Part shown: positions 31,340 to 42,904 of the stretch, one piece after another
How the letters are laid out: every line of letters begins with the position of its first letter
How positions within the stretch are numbered: position 1 is the stretch's first letter
Assembly: GCA_021464415.1 (NCBI GenBank)
Contig: CM038471.1
Location: forward strand, 32,771,234 to 32,835,233
Reading direction: 5' to 3'
Source: Lonicera japonica
Taxonomy: Eukaryota; Streptophyta; Magnoliopsida; Dipsacales; Caprifoliaceae
Length of the DNA: 64,000 nucleotides
Program-made: the position numbers and the translations under genes
Notes under the pieces: generated by a model
Told to the model about the DNA's origin: nothing
What the model saw: the letters and a program-made list of their open reading frames with translations, nothing else
Database searches by the model: none

Positions 31340-32456
31340 TCAGCTATGATCTTTCCTTTGACTGCCTTCTGGGTCATGTAGGTGATGTCGAATTCGGAGA
31401 GCAAGAATAACCTTTTTGCCATACGGTTCGAGAGAGCCAATTTTTTGAAGAGGTATTTTAACGGATCGATTCGTGATGCCAGGATGACCGGAAAAGCCAG
31501 CATGTAATGCCGTAATTTCTGCGTTACCCAGACGAGAGCGATGCATGATTTCTCTAATGGTGTATAGTTTATCTCAAATGGGGACAATTTTTTGCTGACG
31601 TAGTAGATGGCCTATTTTTTTCGTGTATCGGTCAGGTGTTGGGCTAGCATGGCCCCTACAGCTGAATTGATGACGGTCAGGTATAGAATTAATGGCAGTC
31701 CGGTCTGTGGTGGGGATAATATTGGGGGGTTGGAGAGATAGTCTTTGATTCTATTAAAAGCCTCCTGGCACTGATCGTCCCATTCTCCTGGTGAGGATTT
31801 CCTCAAGAGTTTGAAGATAGGTTCACAAGTTTGAGTAAGCTGAGAGATGAACCTGCTGATGTACTACAAATTATCTAGAAATCCCCGAACTTCTTTCTCG
31901 GTACGAGGCTCAGGCATTTCTCGGATGGCTCGAACCTTGGCAGGGTTTACCTCAATTCTTTTCTTATTGATGACATAGCCCAGGAGTTTTTCTTTGGCTA
32001 CCCCGAACACACATTTCTGCAGATTGAGTTTCATCTGGTACGGGCGGAGGCGATCAAAAAAGGCTCGTAAGACTGGCACATGGCCTTCCCTCTCCTTCGA
32101 CTTGATTATCATGTCATCCACATACACTTCTACTTCTTTGTGAATCATGTCGTGGAAGATAGCGATAGTTTCCCTCTGATATGTTGCCCCGGCATTCTTC
32201 AACCCGAATGGCATAACGGTGTAGCAGTATGTCCCCACGGTGTGATGAATGCTGTTTTCTCTTGGTGATCCAGGTGCATCTTGATATGATTATACCCGGC
32301 GAAATCGTCTACGAACGACTTCAAAGCATGGTTAGCGGTATTATCCACTATCAAATCAATGTTGGGTAATGGGAAATCATCTTTCGGGCAGGCTTTATTG
32401 AGATCTTGATAATCTACACATATGCGGACCTTCTCATTTGTCTTTGGAACGGGCAC
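31340..32456 (-). pseudogene. Tat-1 reverse transcriptase and RNase H
   Basis: The RT has VRICVDYQDLNKACPKD, then FGLKNAGATYQR and VYVDDMIIKSK with an intact YVDD box. The connection reads KKEVRGFL-type (here EKEVRGFLDNL), followed by RNase H residues SAVGAMLAQ, YTPLEKSC and LRHYM. A frameshift near 32235 and stops near 31862 and 31611 break the frame. All catalytic motifs remain visible, so the loss is recent. Confidence 0.88.
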
Positions 32457-32468
32457 AATGTTGGCTAA

Positions 32469-33190
32469 TCACGAAGGGTACTCGATCACCCGCAAAAACC
32501 CTACACTTAGTTGTTTCATTACTTCTTCTTTCACTTTCAGGGACCACTCAGGCGTAAGCTTTCTTAATTTCTGCTTGACGGGTCTAAACTCCGGCTTGGT
32601 GTGTATCTCGTGCATGACTATCTGGCTATTCAAACCTGGCATATCTGCATAGGACCAGGCGAAGATATCCACGTACTCATTCAGAGTTTGTGTGAATTCT
32701 TCTCTTTCTGTCTCGCTTAGACTTGCCTCAATACGGAACTCTTTCCTTTCTTCTTCAGTCCCGAGGTTAATCACAAGAGTGTCTCCCTCTTCACTCTGTA
32801 TACGTTGTTCTTCCCGCTCAGGGTGTTTGTTTAGTCTTTCCATCTTCATATAAGCAATTACAGAATCAAAACTAAAAGGATTACGCAAAAAATAGAGTCT
32901 TCTTCATTGATAATAGTGCTTACAGGTACAAGTTTAAAAAGTAAATCTAGGAGCGACTCCTCCCTAGTCTTACCCTCACTCTTATCTCTCACCCTTACAA
33001 TTTCACTATTTTCCCCCTTTTTCTGGTAATCTGGATCGGCATGTATTAAGTGTACAGGGTCTTCTCTAGGTTCATCATCCCCTAGAGCCATGACGTCGAA
33101 GAGATCTCCGACCATTTCTTCCTCTTCATCTTTCTCGTCTTCATTTCCTTCTCTCGGCCCGATTGTTAACTTGGTAGAGAAACTGTGCAA
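32469..33190 (-). pseudogene. Tat-1 protease-RT linker and RT N-terminus
   Basis: The minus strand contains an acidic linker (EGNEDEKDEEEEM) and, from about 32760, FTQTLNEYVDIFAWSYADMP and PVKQKLRKLTPEW, the typical N-terminal RT region of plant Gypsy elements. Broken by stops. Confidence 0.75.
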
Positions 33191-33610
33191 AATATTTTCC
33201 TTGAGATAGAGGTCCTCTTCATAGAAGATTTCCCATCCTGGAAGGTTATCTCCGTCGCTGTTTCTCCAAGGCTCCTAAAAGCCGCAAAAGGGGAAGTATT
33301 CTCCTTCTTTGACGAAAAACCCATTTAGAGAGCTAAAACTAGGATACTGATGCCCTCGACCCTTTTTCTCTTGGTTGTCTTCTTCGGTGTGCCGGTACCC
33401 CAACCCTGCTCTTTCACGCCTCGTTATTGGTTCTAAGGCCTGAAGTAATCCTGGCTGTCCCATTCTCAGACTGGCTCCAGGTAAGTATTTCATCATTCTC
33501 AGCATATTTGTGATCTTCGTGCTGAGACCGGGGATATTATCAGGGGGTACATACTCGATTCTCTGGGTGGTGAGAGCTTGTACTTGAGGCTCGTAAGAAA
33601 AGCCTCCCAG

Positions 33611-34256
33611 CTATATGCTCTGGCTCCCGATGCCCAAAACAGGTAATTCCAGATCTGCCAAGGTCCTCTCAGGATCTCCTTGGATGGTGATTATATTCCC
33701 TTCGAACAGTATCTTGATCTTCTGGTGTAAGGAGGAGGGGAGTGCTCCTATGTCATGTAGCCATGCTCTTCCTAATAGGATGTTAAAACTGGAGGGAATG
33801 TCTATGATTTGGAAGTCGGCTGGAAAGTTTCCGGGACCGACCATGAGATCTAGCTTTAGGGAACCCAGAACGGCCCTTCTGGTGTTGTCATAGGCTCTAA
33901 CAGTCACAGCTGACAGAGAAAGTTCTGAATCTAAGATACCCAGACATTTGGCGGTCTTTAAAGGGCAGACATTTATGGTTGACCCGTTGTCGATGAGGAC
34001 CTGCGGCAGGATTTTCCCTCGGGTCCGGATAGTATATGGAGGGCCAGATGTGTTTCTTCCCCAATGGAGATAAGTTTTCATCTGAAAATGACAGACTTTT
34101 TTGGACTATAAGGGACCTGATCATGTTTAGTAGTTGTTCTGGTGTGGAATCTAGTGATATGACGGCCTCATCTAGGAGTTTGATGAAGGCGGTCCTGTGA
34201 GGTTTGGAGGCAACCAAGAGGCCCCAAATGGTGATGTGTGCCTGAGTTTTCTTCAA
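33611..34256 (-). pseudogene. Tat-1 aspartic protease (retropepsin)
   Basis: An upstream segment (about 34250-34110) reads THITIWGLL-like with SKPHRTAFIKLLDEA, as in Tat pol. The protease frame (34081-33611) has active-site loop LIDNGSTINVCPL and the C-terminal ILLGRAWLHDIGA. Asp-Asn-Gly-Ser replaces the usual D-T/S-G. A frameshift joins the two frames. Confidence 0.8.
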
Positions 34257-34589
34257 CTGTTTCAGTACTCGATCTTCTCATATTCCCTTAGGAGGTGGTG
34301 ATTTCTCGGCATCCATTGGTGGTGGCTGGTATACCCTCCCTGAACGGGTAATTTGTTGTATCCAAAGGGATGCTGGGTCTAATCCCTCTGAGATTTCTGA
34401 TGACTCTGGCTCTACCGACCAACTGAAAGTCTCGGGGGAGGTTTCTGTTATACAGATTGTCTCATTGGGGGGGCCTCGGGGCTTCCACGACTGTTTCTTC
34501 TTATCCTGGGTCCATCATATCCCAGATTTTCCTAGATTGGTTTTGATTGTAAGTGGTTGTAAGATTCCTTGATTTGCCTTTCCTAAACC

Positions 34590-34922
34590 CTACCCGGGTA
34601 GGAAGTTTATTTTAGCCATCCATTGGTCAATTATCGGATTGAGGCCTGGGACAACTTGAGCCTTTTTTAGCGGTACAACTGGTGACTTGTAGGCTGGGTC
34701 ATCTCGGATGAGTCCCACGGGATCAAAACTTTCTTCATCAGTGGTTAAGGCGTTAATTCCCACAGGTGGAGCATGGTTGGGAAGGGGGTTGTTGGTAACA
34801 TTGGGCCTGCCGGGTGCGGGGATGGTTTCAGCTTCAATGAGGTCCTGGATACGATGGTGAAGAGCCAAGCAGTGTTCCGTGTCATCGCCTGCTGCTTGAT
34901 GGTATGCACAGTTCTCATTCAT
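34590..34922 (-). pseudogene. Tat-1 gag zinc-finger region
   Basis: The minus-strand frame starts with NENCAYHQAAGDDTEHCLAL, a CxxHx...HC-type knuckle as in Tat gag, then HHRIQDLIE and a proline-rich tail. It lies between gag and protease in the same orientation. Confidence 0.7.
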
Positions 34923-35102
34923 TCTCCAGGTGCTAGGAATAGGGTTTGGTGGGGGGCGCGGGTTGAGTGGAGTGATCAGTCCAGCCTTTCGGAGTAGTTC
35001 CAGGCTTTTGACCAGGGTAGTGGGAAGGGTGCAGAAGTTTCGCCTTTTCTTGGTCTCGGTGCTCGAAGAGTCTCCTTGTGCAGGCCAACTTATCGGAGGG
35101 GC

Positions 35103-36494
35103 TTATTGTGACTGTTGAAATGGATTTTGTTGATATGGGTATGAGCTTAGTTGATTTACGGCTAGAGTGGTCGTCTTCCTCCCGGTGTATGAGGCTTTCT
35201 TGGTATCAGTCTCTGCCTTCTTAGCCAATTCTTCCTCTACCTGCGACCCCATGCTCAACAGGGCTCTAAAGTGTGGGAACACGTACTTTCCTATACAAGT
35301 CAATACAGCAAGAGTGAAGTTTTTCTGAATTATCTCTAACTGCTCCTCTTTGTCTGGTCGTTTGGACATCTGGGATGCCATTTCTCTCCAGCGTGTAACG
35401 AAATCGCTGAAGCTTTCTTTCTCGCCTTGCTTGGCCATTTCCAGGTGTTTACGGGTAATTTCTAAATCCTTGTTGGACCCGTATTTGGTCATGAACTCCT
35501 TGACGATATCTTCCCAATTTTTTGTGTGGTGTCTCTCCAAATCGAAAAACCATCTCAGGGCGGCCCCCATGAGAGTCATAGGAAAGGCTTGAGCCAACTC
35601 TGGCTCTCCACAACCGGACACTTGCATGGATCTAATGTAGGATTGAAGATGGGTTTTAGGAGGCGTGGTTCCTGTGAATTTGGTGATGGAAGGGAGTTTG
35701 CATCCCTGGGGTAATCTTGCTTCCGGGTAGAAGGAGAAGGCATTCATATCTGTAATCTCGTCTGCCCATTTTATTAGAGAAATCCCCCTTTGCAGAACCT
35801 TCATTTGCTCTTTCAGTTTCTTCATTTCTTCACTCTCTCTTGACACCTTGTTGGGCTGTTCCCGAGATATAACCGATTTTGCATATAATGCCCGGAGTCG
35901 GTTGATGTCTGGGTACTCATTAGCAGGGGCTACCAGAGCCGCCAGTGGAATAGGCCTTGAGGGAACTTGTGGCCATGGTTGGTACTGAGGCTCAAAGCCT
36001 TTTTGGGGTTGGGGCCAAACGATGGGTGGCTCTTGTTGCTGATAAGTGGGGCCTGAATTCGGGGCCCATTGATTCTGATTGTTGGGACCGGTCTGAACAG
36101 GACCGGCTATGATGGGGCCCATTTGGGGTGGATTGGTTCCTTGGACTGGGGGAAGTACTTGTGATGACTGCCCTTGATTCTGATCTCAATTCCATGGTAG
36201 CCGTTCAAACCCCGGTGGTGCAGCTCATTCGGCTGACAACTCTTCTAGTTGGACTCGGGTACTCTGTTGCTTGGTTGTGAGGCTTCCTAGATTCTTGCTA
36301 ACAGTCATTAGTAAACGATGCATCTCGGCTAAGGTTGGCTGGACTGTTGATGCCTCGGCTAGGCTCTGATCTGTCTCTTGATTCTCGCGTCCATCGGCCA
36401 TTTTAGGTGTGCTTGGTCTTACTAGTCTTCCGGTATGATCTCGATCGGCCCAACCTTCCAGACTGTCGTTGTTTACGGCTGTAGACGAAACCAC
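35103..36494 (-). pseudogene. Tat-1 gag
   Basis: The main frame (36122-35103, 339 codons) has a proline/glutamine-rich N-terminus, a coiled-coil-like EEMKKLKEQMKVLQRG, then the Retrotrans_gag core: PKTHLQSYIRSM, AALRWFFDLE, FSDFVTRWREMASQM. The same frame extends upstream to 36494 but is broken by two stops near 36224 and 36185. It assembles the particle; no other product is likely. Confidence 0.85.
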
Positions 36495-36499
36495 GTGGC

Positions 36500-37123
36500 G
36501 AAGATGAAGGGAGACTATGATGCGACTTGATTTTTGCCAAAAGAACCACTAAAAATCGCCGAGAAAAGACTCGGGTTTTAAAAAGTGTTTTAAAGTAAGC
36601 TGTAAGGTGGTACATCCCCTACGGCTGTTTGACAAGTGTTTTAGCCGACTCGATCTTATATGCAGCGCAGGTGTACGAACGGTTAAGGCTTCAGGCTCCC
36701 TCATATTTGGCAAGACCTTGCGATATACCCCAGGGGCGGGTACGTGCAAGAATCGTTTGATATACTTTCCGGGTACGTGAGTGTTCTCGTCACTCGATAT
36801 ACCTCGGGGCGTACTTGGCCAAGGAGAGTGGAAGTAAATGCTTTCGGTTTATGTTGGCCTAAGCAAGCCAACTCCCTACTCACTTATAATACTTCCGAGG
36901 GTTTGGGGTAAATTCACACTCGTAGAACCAATGCATGATTTGTGAAAGTGCATGTGAAAGGTTGGTTTCACAAATATCATTATCTTTATTAAGTATTTTT
37001 GAAAAACTCCCATTTTTTAGAAAAAGGTTTCTTCTCAATCAATTAACATAAGTAGGGAAAGTAGTAAAAACAGATATTCAACAAATAAACAAAGTCCACA
37101 TATAAGAGTCTAGTTTTCTAAAG
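36500..37123 (-). other. Tat-1 leader (5' UTR)
   Basis: Noncoding stretch between the primer site and gag. It contains several related segments of type GATATACC...GGGCGTAC, similar in style to the Tat-2 leader around 45540-45680. Confidence 0.5.
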
Positions 37124-37141
37124 TCCCCAGCAGAGTCGCCA
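37124..37141 (-). other. Tat-1 primer-binding site
   Basis: The minus strand reads TGGCGACTCTGCTGGGGA, one base inside the 5' LTR end (LTR ...TCACA, then G, then the site). It resembles the tRNA-Arg-type primer site I recall for Ogre/Tat elements. Confidence 0.75.
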
Positions 37142-37142
37142 C

Positions 37143-38750
37143 TGTGAGAATCCGCAAATGCGACCCCCGGGTCTCATTCCCGTCCTTGGGCGTCTGAAAC
37201 GTCGGAGTGGATTCCGTCGTTCCATTTGCTTCTATTGGTTCGATAATTCATATCAAGTGTCCCTATGTTCTATTTCTAGATGCAAGAGGGTTCGTTCAGA
37301 GTCGCCAGTACATTTTACGAGAAAACGGATAAAACAGTTGTGTAAGAAAAAAGGCTACAGATAAGCCTTTCTTTACACGTTTGTCTACGAAACCAAGATT
37401 CTATAGGGTTTGGAAACTATATTACGGTTTGGGAAAGTGTTAAGCACCCATTCCGCCCTTTCGGTCTCTAGTGGTCTTATATGTTTTATTTTATGTTGAA
37501 AAACTTGGATGCTTTTACTGACAGTCTACTACTTTCCAAGTGAAAAACCGTAATTCTTGGGAAAAACGGGGAAAGGGATATAAACCTTTGTGTTCCGAGA
37601 TCTAATGTTTTGTTTTTGAAAGTTGTAGATACAAGTGACAAAAGTTGTTTTATTTTGAGAGAGAGAGTTTCTCGTATTATTTCTCGGATAATGACGGTTT
37701 TTCTCGGGTTTTGACTTATTTTGGAGAAAGCTTAGATCTTGTATCGAGACTAATTTAATATGGAATTAGAACTCTTGAGGGGAGTTTTATCAGACACGTC
37801 GCAGTCTAAAAAGACAGGATATGTTGATTTTAATTTCTAGATGAGTTTTATCAGTCCGAGTTTTGAAAACAGGATTTTGTTCGGACGATAATGTACTTAT
37901 TCTTCTGATTTTGCAAATGGTTTTATTAGGGTCTTTTGTTTTGAAAATAGTAGACTACTTTGTAACTTGGCAATAAGTTTATTCAAATAAAACGTGGACA
38001 GAACAACAGGAGTAAAACAACTACACAGATATACAATTTAAATACTAGAAGAGACTTTCTTTACCTTCCCGACGAGAATAATAATAAGAAAGAAAATATA
38101 ATGCGGCGGAGAGATCTCCGGCGATAATGATCTTTTCATTCTTCAGATATTTCTGAGAATTCAATTCTAGAAACGGGACACGTCTAGTGTCGAGAATAAA
38201 TTCGACAATTCTTCAGAAATAAGACGATAATCGAGAGTACTTGACGAAAGTCCAGAAAATCAGATATAAGCCAATAATTCTTCGATCCCAAGTTGCTGTC
38301 CCTGAACCCTTGGGGGTGTTGGCCTATTTATAGTGCTCGGGAAAGAATGTCGCGCGACATTTCTCCAGAAAGGGCAAGTGTCGCGTGACATGTTGACCAG
38401 TGTCGCGCGACATGTTGACCAGTGTCGACCAGTGTCGCGCGACATGTTGACCAGTGTCGCGCGACATACGGCTGACGTGATGTCTCTGATAGACTGATTT
38501 GTCAGAGAGTGGATGGTCGGGGTCAGAGGGGTTTGTCGTGCGACATAGGAGTGATTGTCGCGCGACATATCAGTGATTGTCGCGCGACATACTAATATGT
38601 CGTGCGACAATGCCACTTAAAAACAGGTTTGCTGGCCAACAAACCCTTTTGGGGTAGTTTCGGGTGCTCGGGTGGGTCCCGGACTCCAAAAACAGTAGTT
38701 CTTGTAGGTCGTTAGGGTTCTTGCGGGGGTCACGTATCGGGGTGTCTACA
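37143..38750 (-). mobile_element. 5' LTR of Tat-1
   Basis: 1608 bp; minus strand starts TGTAGACACCCCG and ends ATTCTCACA. The right flank is GTATC (38751-38755). It carries a TATA box at 38325-38332 and a larger palindrome cluster (38348-38610) than the 3' LTR. Confidence 0.92.
38325..38610 (-). promoter_or_regulatory. Tat-1 5' LTR promoter with expanded palindromes
   Basis: TATAAATA (minus strand, 38325-38332). The first palindrome is at 38348-38359, then a run of TGTCGCGCGACATGTTGACCAG-like units at about 38380-38470, including one partial unit (TGTCGACCAG). More palindromes follow at 38535-38610. Confidence 0.75.
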
Positions 38751-38755
38751 GTATC

Positions 38756-39041
38756 TATACTTTAAATAATTATTTACAAATGTGATAAAATTCTCAAAGC
38801 CTCCTATAGTCTGGAGTTTCATGTGACCATACAAATCAAAGTGAACCGGTTTTAATTGTTCTTTAGCGCTATAACCTTTTGCTGAGAATGATCTCTTAGT
38901 CATTTTACCATCTAAATAAGATTCACAAACTGGAAGTGCCTCCACTTCCAATGAACTTAATGGTCCATTTTCTACCAGTTTTTGAATTCGTTTTAGATTA
39001 ATATGACCAAGGCATAAATGCCAAAAATACATTTGGTTCAT
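38756..39041 (-). pseudogene. Copia GAG-pre-integrase and integrase start
   Basis: The minus-strand frame has FWHLCLGHINLKRIQKL (His residues of the HHCC finger), LPVCESYLDGKMTK (the second Cys is replaced by Tyr), and the start of the core HFDLYGHMKLQTIGG. It stops at the Tat-1 insertion and resumes at 20174. Confidence 0.85.
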
Positions 39042-39163
39042 TTTGAAGGTTCCTTTTTCTTAATTGGTAAACTATTAATGCTATTCAATTCACTCAGTTG
39101 TAGTACTGACAAGTCAGGATTGATAATGTAAAGATCAATTACTAATGTACCGGAACAAACAAA

Positions 39164-39460
39164 CTATTTATTTTTTCTAATGATAACTGATTTATCATTA
39201 AAATAAACAAAATATTTGTCATCAACCAATCTAGAAATATAAATCAAATTCCTTCTAATGGAAGATACATATAGACATTCCTTAATCATTAATATCCTAT
39301 TCTGACTAGACTGAAGATAAATATCTTCTATTACAACTGTTGCCACATTCGTAGCTGCCTATATGTAAATTTTCTCTATTTTTAAGTTGTCTGGTTTCCT
39401 GAAACCCCTACAAAGTATTGCAGACATGATTAGTGGCTCCCGAATCAACACACCGGGTAC
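39164..39460 (-). pseudogene. Copia protease and downstream linker
   Basis: The protease active site reads CVDSGATNHVC (about 39456-39424, minus strand), the classic Copia motif. It is followed by KECLYVSSIRRNLIYISRL, matching the CLYVPNIRRNLISVS region of related elements. Stops separate the parts. Confidence 0.8.
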
Positions 39461-39539
39461 TGGTAGATCGGACCACTAAACAAGATACAACAACAAATAG
39501 ATAAAATTTACATATGTTGTTATAAGGTTTAGGAAACTG

Positions 39540-40290
39540 GGACAATCTTTCTTCAAATGCACTTTCTATTGACAGTGAAAACACTGGCTCATAGGCTTTT
39601 TCACAACTCCTAAAGGTTCAGCGACTGCTACACGCACTGCTCCTGTGGGACTGCAGCTTATGCATTCTTCTTCTTCTTTTCTTGCTTTTGGGCATAGTAG
39701 TTGAAGCTTTCTCGGCCAGTAGAGTACTAGCCAGCTTACCAAGGAGTTCCTCAGCTGCTTGAAATTCTTTAGGAAGTTCCAACAATGAATAAAGCTTATT
39801 CATGTTGTAATTATATTGGAATCCCTTAAATAAGTCCAGCAGTGACTGGAAAACGATATCGACCTGAGTTTTCCCATCGATTTCATCTCTAAAGATCTCT
39901 TAGTTCATTTAGAAGATTGATCATCTTCAAAACAGGATCCTTAACACGGGTTCCTTCAGCAATAGTCGTGTTCATGAGGCATTTCATCAAAACCTGCCTT
40001 GCGGCATGATCCTGATCCCCAAAAATATCTTTGAGGTTCAGCATTATGTCATAGGCAGTGCCAAAAGACTAATGCTAATGTTGTAGCACATTTGACAAAA
40101 ATACCAGAATATAAAACCACGCCATCTCATTAGCCTTTGTTCACCTCCGGGAAGCCCGGGTTTTCTCATCGGTCGCCCCCTTACCAGGTTCTGCTGGACA
40201 AGACTTAGTGAGCACAAACTTGTACTCTTTAACAGTAAGCACAATGTTCAAGTTCCCTTTTTCAGTCAATATAATTTGGTCCAATCAATT
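39540..40290 (-). pseudogene. Copia gag with zinc knuckle
   Basis: Minus-strand traces: LNIVLTVKEYKFVLT at the start (about 40250), AYDIMLNLKDIFGDQDHAA (about 40060-40000), then a Lys-rich tail and a knuckle CFHCQ...HLKKDC (about 39580-39540). These match UBN2-type Copia gag. Many stops. Confidence 0.75.
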
Positions 40291-40525
40291 TGTTTTAGTT
40301 AAGAATAATTAAAAGTAGATCGAAAGAGTTTGCTATTTTAAAACTTGAGAATCACATATAAATTATGATGGACAATAATAACTTTGAATACATATTTTGA
40401 ATATAGTACCCTCTACCATTTCAAAAGGCGTTCGCCAGCACCCTAAGACTTTGAATAACATGCCTCATTAATGAAGTCGTCTATTATTCATTATTTCTTA
40501 GACATATATAAACCTATCAAATTTT

Positions 40526-40670
40526 ACTATCTAGACAATCCTTTATCGTCAAGCAATACATACTATCTAGACAATCTTTTATTATCAAGTAAAAGATACT
40601 ATTTAGACAATCCTTTATTGTCAAGTAAAATATACTATCTAGACAATCCTTTATTGTCAAGTAAAATTTA
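40526..40670. repeat. 36-bp tandem repeat, four copies
   Basis: Units share CTATCTAGACAATCCTTTAT and TGTCAAGTAAAA. They lie in the Copia leader. Confidence 0.9.
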
Positions 40671-40770
40671 AATAGCTGATTTCCTTTGGTCATACAAATA
40701 ATAGTAGAGACTTAGTTGGAGAGTATACTATTATTTATATCTAAGTGTATACCATCAGTTAATTTAGTCC

Positions 40771-40970
40771 AATGATTCTGCAATTTATTCTTTCTGATAT
40801 GGAGGTGAGCACTAAAACCCACACGAAAAATAAATCACATCATTTAAAATTATTAATTAGTGAAATTTGTATAATGATTCCGCAATCTATTCTTTTCGAT
40901 ATGGAGGTGAGCACTATAACACACACGAAGAATAAATTACATCATCTACAAACCAATGATAGAGACTGTG
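40771..40970. repeat. 102-bp tandem duplication
   Basis: Two copies share GATATGGAGGTGAGCACTA and CACACGAA(A/G)AATAAAT in the Copia leader. Confidence 0.85.
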
Positions 40971-40984
40971 GAATTTTTATGTGA

Positions 40985-41847
40985 AAAAATCCCTCACCCA
41001 CTTAGTATTTAAAACATTATTTTCCGAGGGTTAAAAAAAATTATATTAAATTCTAGTTAATTAAAATACAAGGGTATGAAATTTAAAAGACGTGCAGTAA
41101 AATTATTTTGTTGATTTTTTTTTTTAAAAAAACTTATATTTTTTAATTTCGCAAAATTTATATTTATATACCCTTTTTAAATTTGAAAAGAACTAAACAT
41201 AAAATAAAAGGCGATATAGGTATGGTCATGTATCCATGTTGTCCAAACTTGTAAGGAACCCTAAAAATTAAACACATATGACCAACACACAATCATAGAA
41301 ATCATTAAACCATTCAATAATAAGAATAATTAAATCCATGCTATTATGGTCCAAGCTTCATCATTCCTAGTCCGTTGAAAACCTATCACGACCTATGTCG
41401 CCATTTCACTGACTATGTCGGGAATTAATCTTGGTGGAAATGCCTTCTTTAACGTTCTTCATTAAAGAAATTGCAATCTTAGATACAAAGGTCATATGCC
41501 TCCATTTAAGGAATTCACACATAAATTATTATATCTTAACTGTAAATAAAATTACATAGATCATATGTCTCCTTTTAAGGAGTTCACAAATATAATCTAA
41601 ATTTAATTTACAACCATGAATAATACCCAAATCATCATGCGCATTAAAATTAACCACGAATAAAAACATCGTGAGATCCAATCACATAAAACATAATTAC
41701 GTGACCATAATAGTGGGACAAAAACACTGTAAAACAAGGGTTAGCGAGTTCTACATTCTATCTAACAACATGCATGAATCGATTTAAACGGACAACATGG
41801 CTAGTTCAATCCGTACACAGTATAAAAGAAAACCAATCCCTCTATTA
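40985..41847 (-). other. Copia leader / divergent 5' LTR end
   Basis: AT-rich noncoding stretch between gag and the recognisable 5' LTR. It includes a loose direct repeat (ATATGCCTCC.. and ATATGTCTCC.. segments at 41490 and 41570). I could not find the LTR 3' end or primer site, so the boundary is unresolved and may be rearranged. Confidence 0.4.
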
Positions 41848-42904
41848 TGGTATCACCAAGATTTTCTCCTCTTTTAATAGAACAAACCCTAACTCATGAG
41901 ATGAGAAGAGATGAGGACGGCGTATATATAAGGCTATGATAGGGACCTTAAGGAGAAATAAGTGTTTGGCCTTCCTATGGAAAGTTGAAATCCTAATTCC
42001 ACTATGAATTAGTTCATTCCATAAATTATAATTCGCATCACTAAAGAATTGAAATTGCATTCTCATCCTTATCTCAAAATTATCTTTCGAGCTCCTTGTT
42101 ATTAAATACTTATTATTCTCCCCAAGTTAAGATTACAGATAACCGTTATTTAAATTAAATTATTGACAATTATATTTAAATGACTTTTTAATCCTTGAGC
42201 TTACCACTTAACTTATTTGACATGTTGGATTAACATAATATACCTGCAGCGTTTGACATGATCAAAACTTATAAGGTCTCAAGGCGCTATCATCAATCCC
42301 TATACAGGGACGTGGATTTCGTTAATAATTAATATTTATCATACACATAGTGTCGTTATCCAATTCACGAAGATTATTGATGCATAAATGAATCTCACTC
42401 TTAATGAGTCAAAACAACAAACATAACATATATATGTCTATTAATTATTTCAAGATTAAGAGCATAAGTAATCATAATAACCATGGGATTTTAAATTATT
42501 TTATATAGTCAGTATAAAAACAATTAATCCAAACTGGTCCTATTCAATACACACAAAGTGTACTAGCACAACGAGTTAAAATTATACTGTTTCCTATAGT
42601 CAAGATAAACTACTAAAACTTGTGTTACAATCCTACCGATGGGTGTCCAATTCCATTTAAGATTATGTGTGAACCATTAAACTTATATTCCATAAGAACC
42701 GATGATATGATCTTCTGTGTGTAAGTTATACTCTACACACTAAATCATCTACTATATGGAATAAAAGACACACATGCACAACATTTAAATAAATAATATA
42801 ATGCAACCATTGCCCATAAAGATTCTCATTAAAATAGCAAAACCAAGTTTATAACATATCCAAACCAATAAGAAAATTTTGGCTTTTAGTATATCCCTCT
42901 AATA
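41848..42904 (-). mobile_element. 5' LTR of the Copia element (partial)
   Basis: 1057 bp matching the 3' LTR (16785-17858) and the solo LTR. It starts on the minus strand with TATTAGAG (TG changed to TA). Flanked by AGGAT. The last roughly 400 bp of the LTR are not recognisable here. Confidence 0.85.

Larger units (their letters stand above)
20180..38750 (-). mobile_element. Tat-1: Ty3/Gypsy Tat/Ogre-lineage element with antisense genes
   Basis: An 18,571-bp minus-strand element. LTRs at 37143-38750 (5') and 20180-21731 (3') share their termini (TGTAGACACC...ATTCTCACA on the minus strand; the 3' copy starts TA). Both outer flanks are GTATC, a perfect 5-bp target duplication. A primer site of tRNA-Arg type, the gene order gag-protease-RT-RNase H-second RNase H-integrase, and a long region between pol and the 3' LTR are all Tat/Ogre traits. 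That region carries two genes on the opposite strand: a PMD gene (23625-27580) and a DUF7745-like gene (28037-29295). By eye the two LTRs differ by about a dozen substitutions in the first 290 bp, so insertion was fairly recent, yet gag-pol already has stops and frameshifts. Confidence 0.92.
16394..42904 (-). mobile_element. Ty1/Copia element, split by a Tat insertion
   Basis: A minus-strand Copia element flanked by AGGAT at 16389-16393 and 42905-42909, a perfect 5-bp duplication. Reading the minus strand: 5' LTR (42904-41848, partial), leader with tandem repeats, gag, zinc knuckle, protease, GAG-pre-integrase, integrase, RT, RNase H, polypurine tract, 3' LTR (17858-16394). The gene order protease-integrase-RT-RNase H defines Copia. 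Its integrase was cut by insertion of the 18.6-kb Tat-1 element (20180-38750). All genes contain stops or frameshifts. Confidence 0.9.

Noticed and set aside
33615..35714. Plus-strand frames of 60-92 codons across Tat-1 gag and protease
   Set aside because: Antisense shadows of the minus-strand retroelement genes, without TATA or palindrome module.
20180..38750. Possibility that the two near-identical 1.6-kb blocks are two separate elements or solo LTRs
   Set aside because: The outer GTATC duplication, the primer site next to the right-hand copy and the pol orientation show one element with two LTRs.
40526..40670. 36-bp repeats, CRISPR-like length
   Set aside because: Head-to-tail with no spacers, within a Copia leader.
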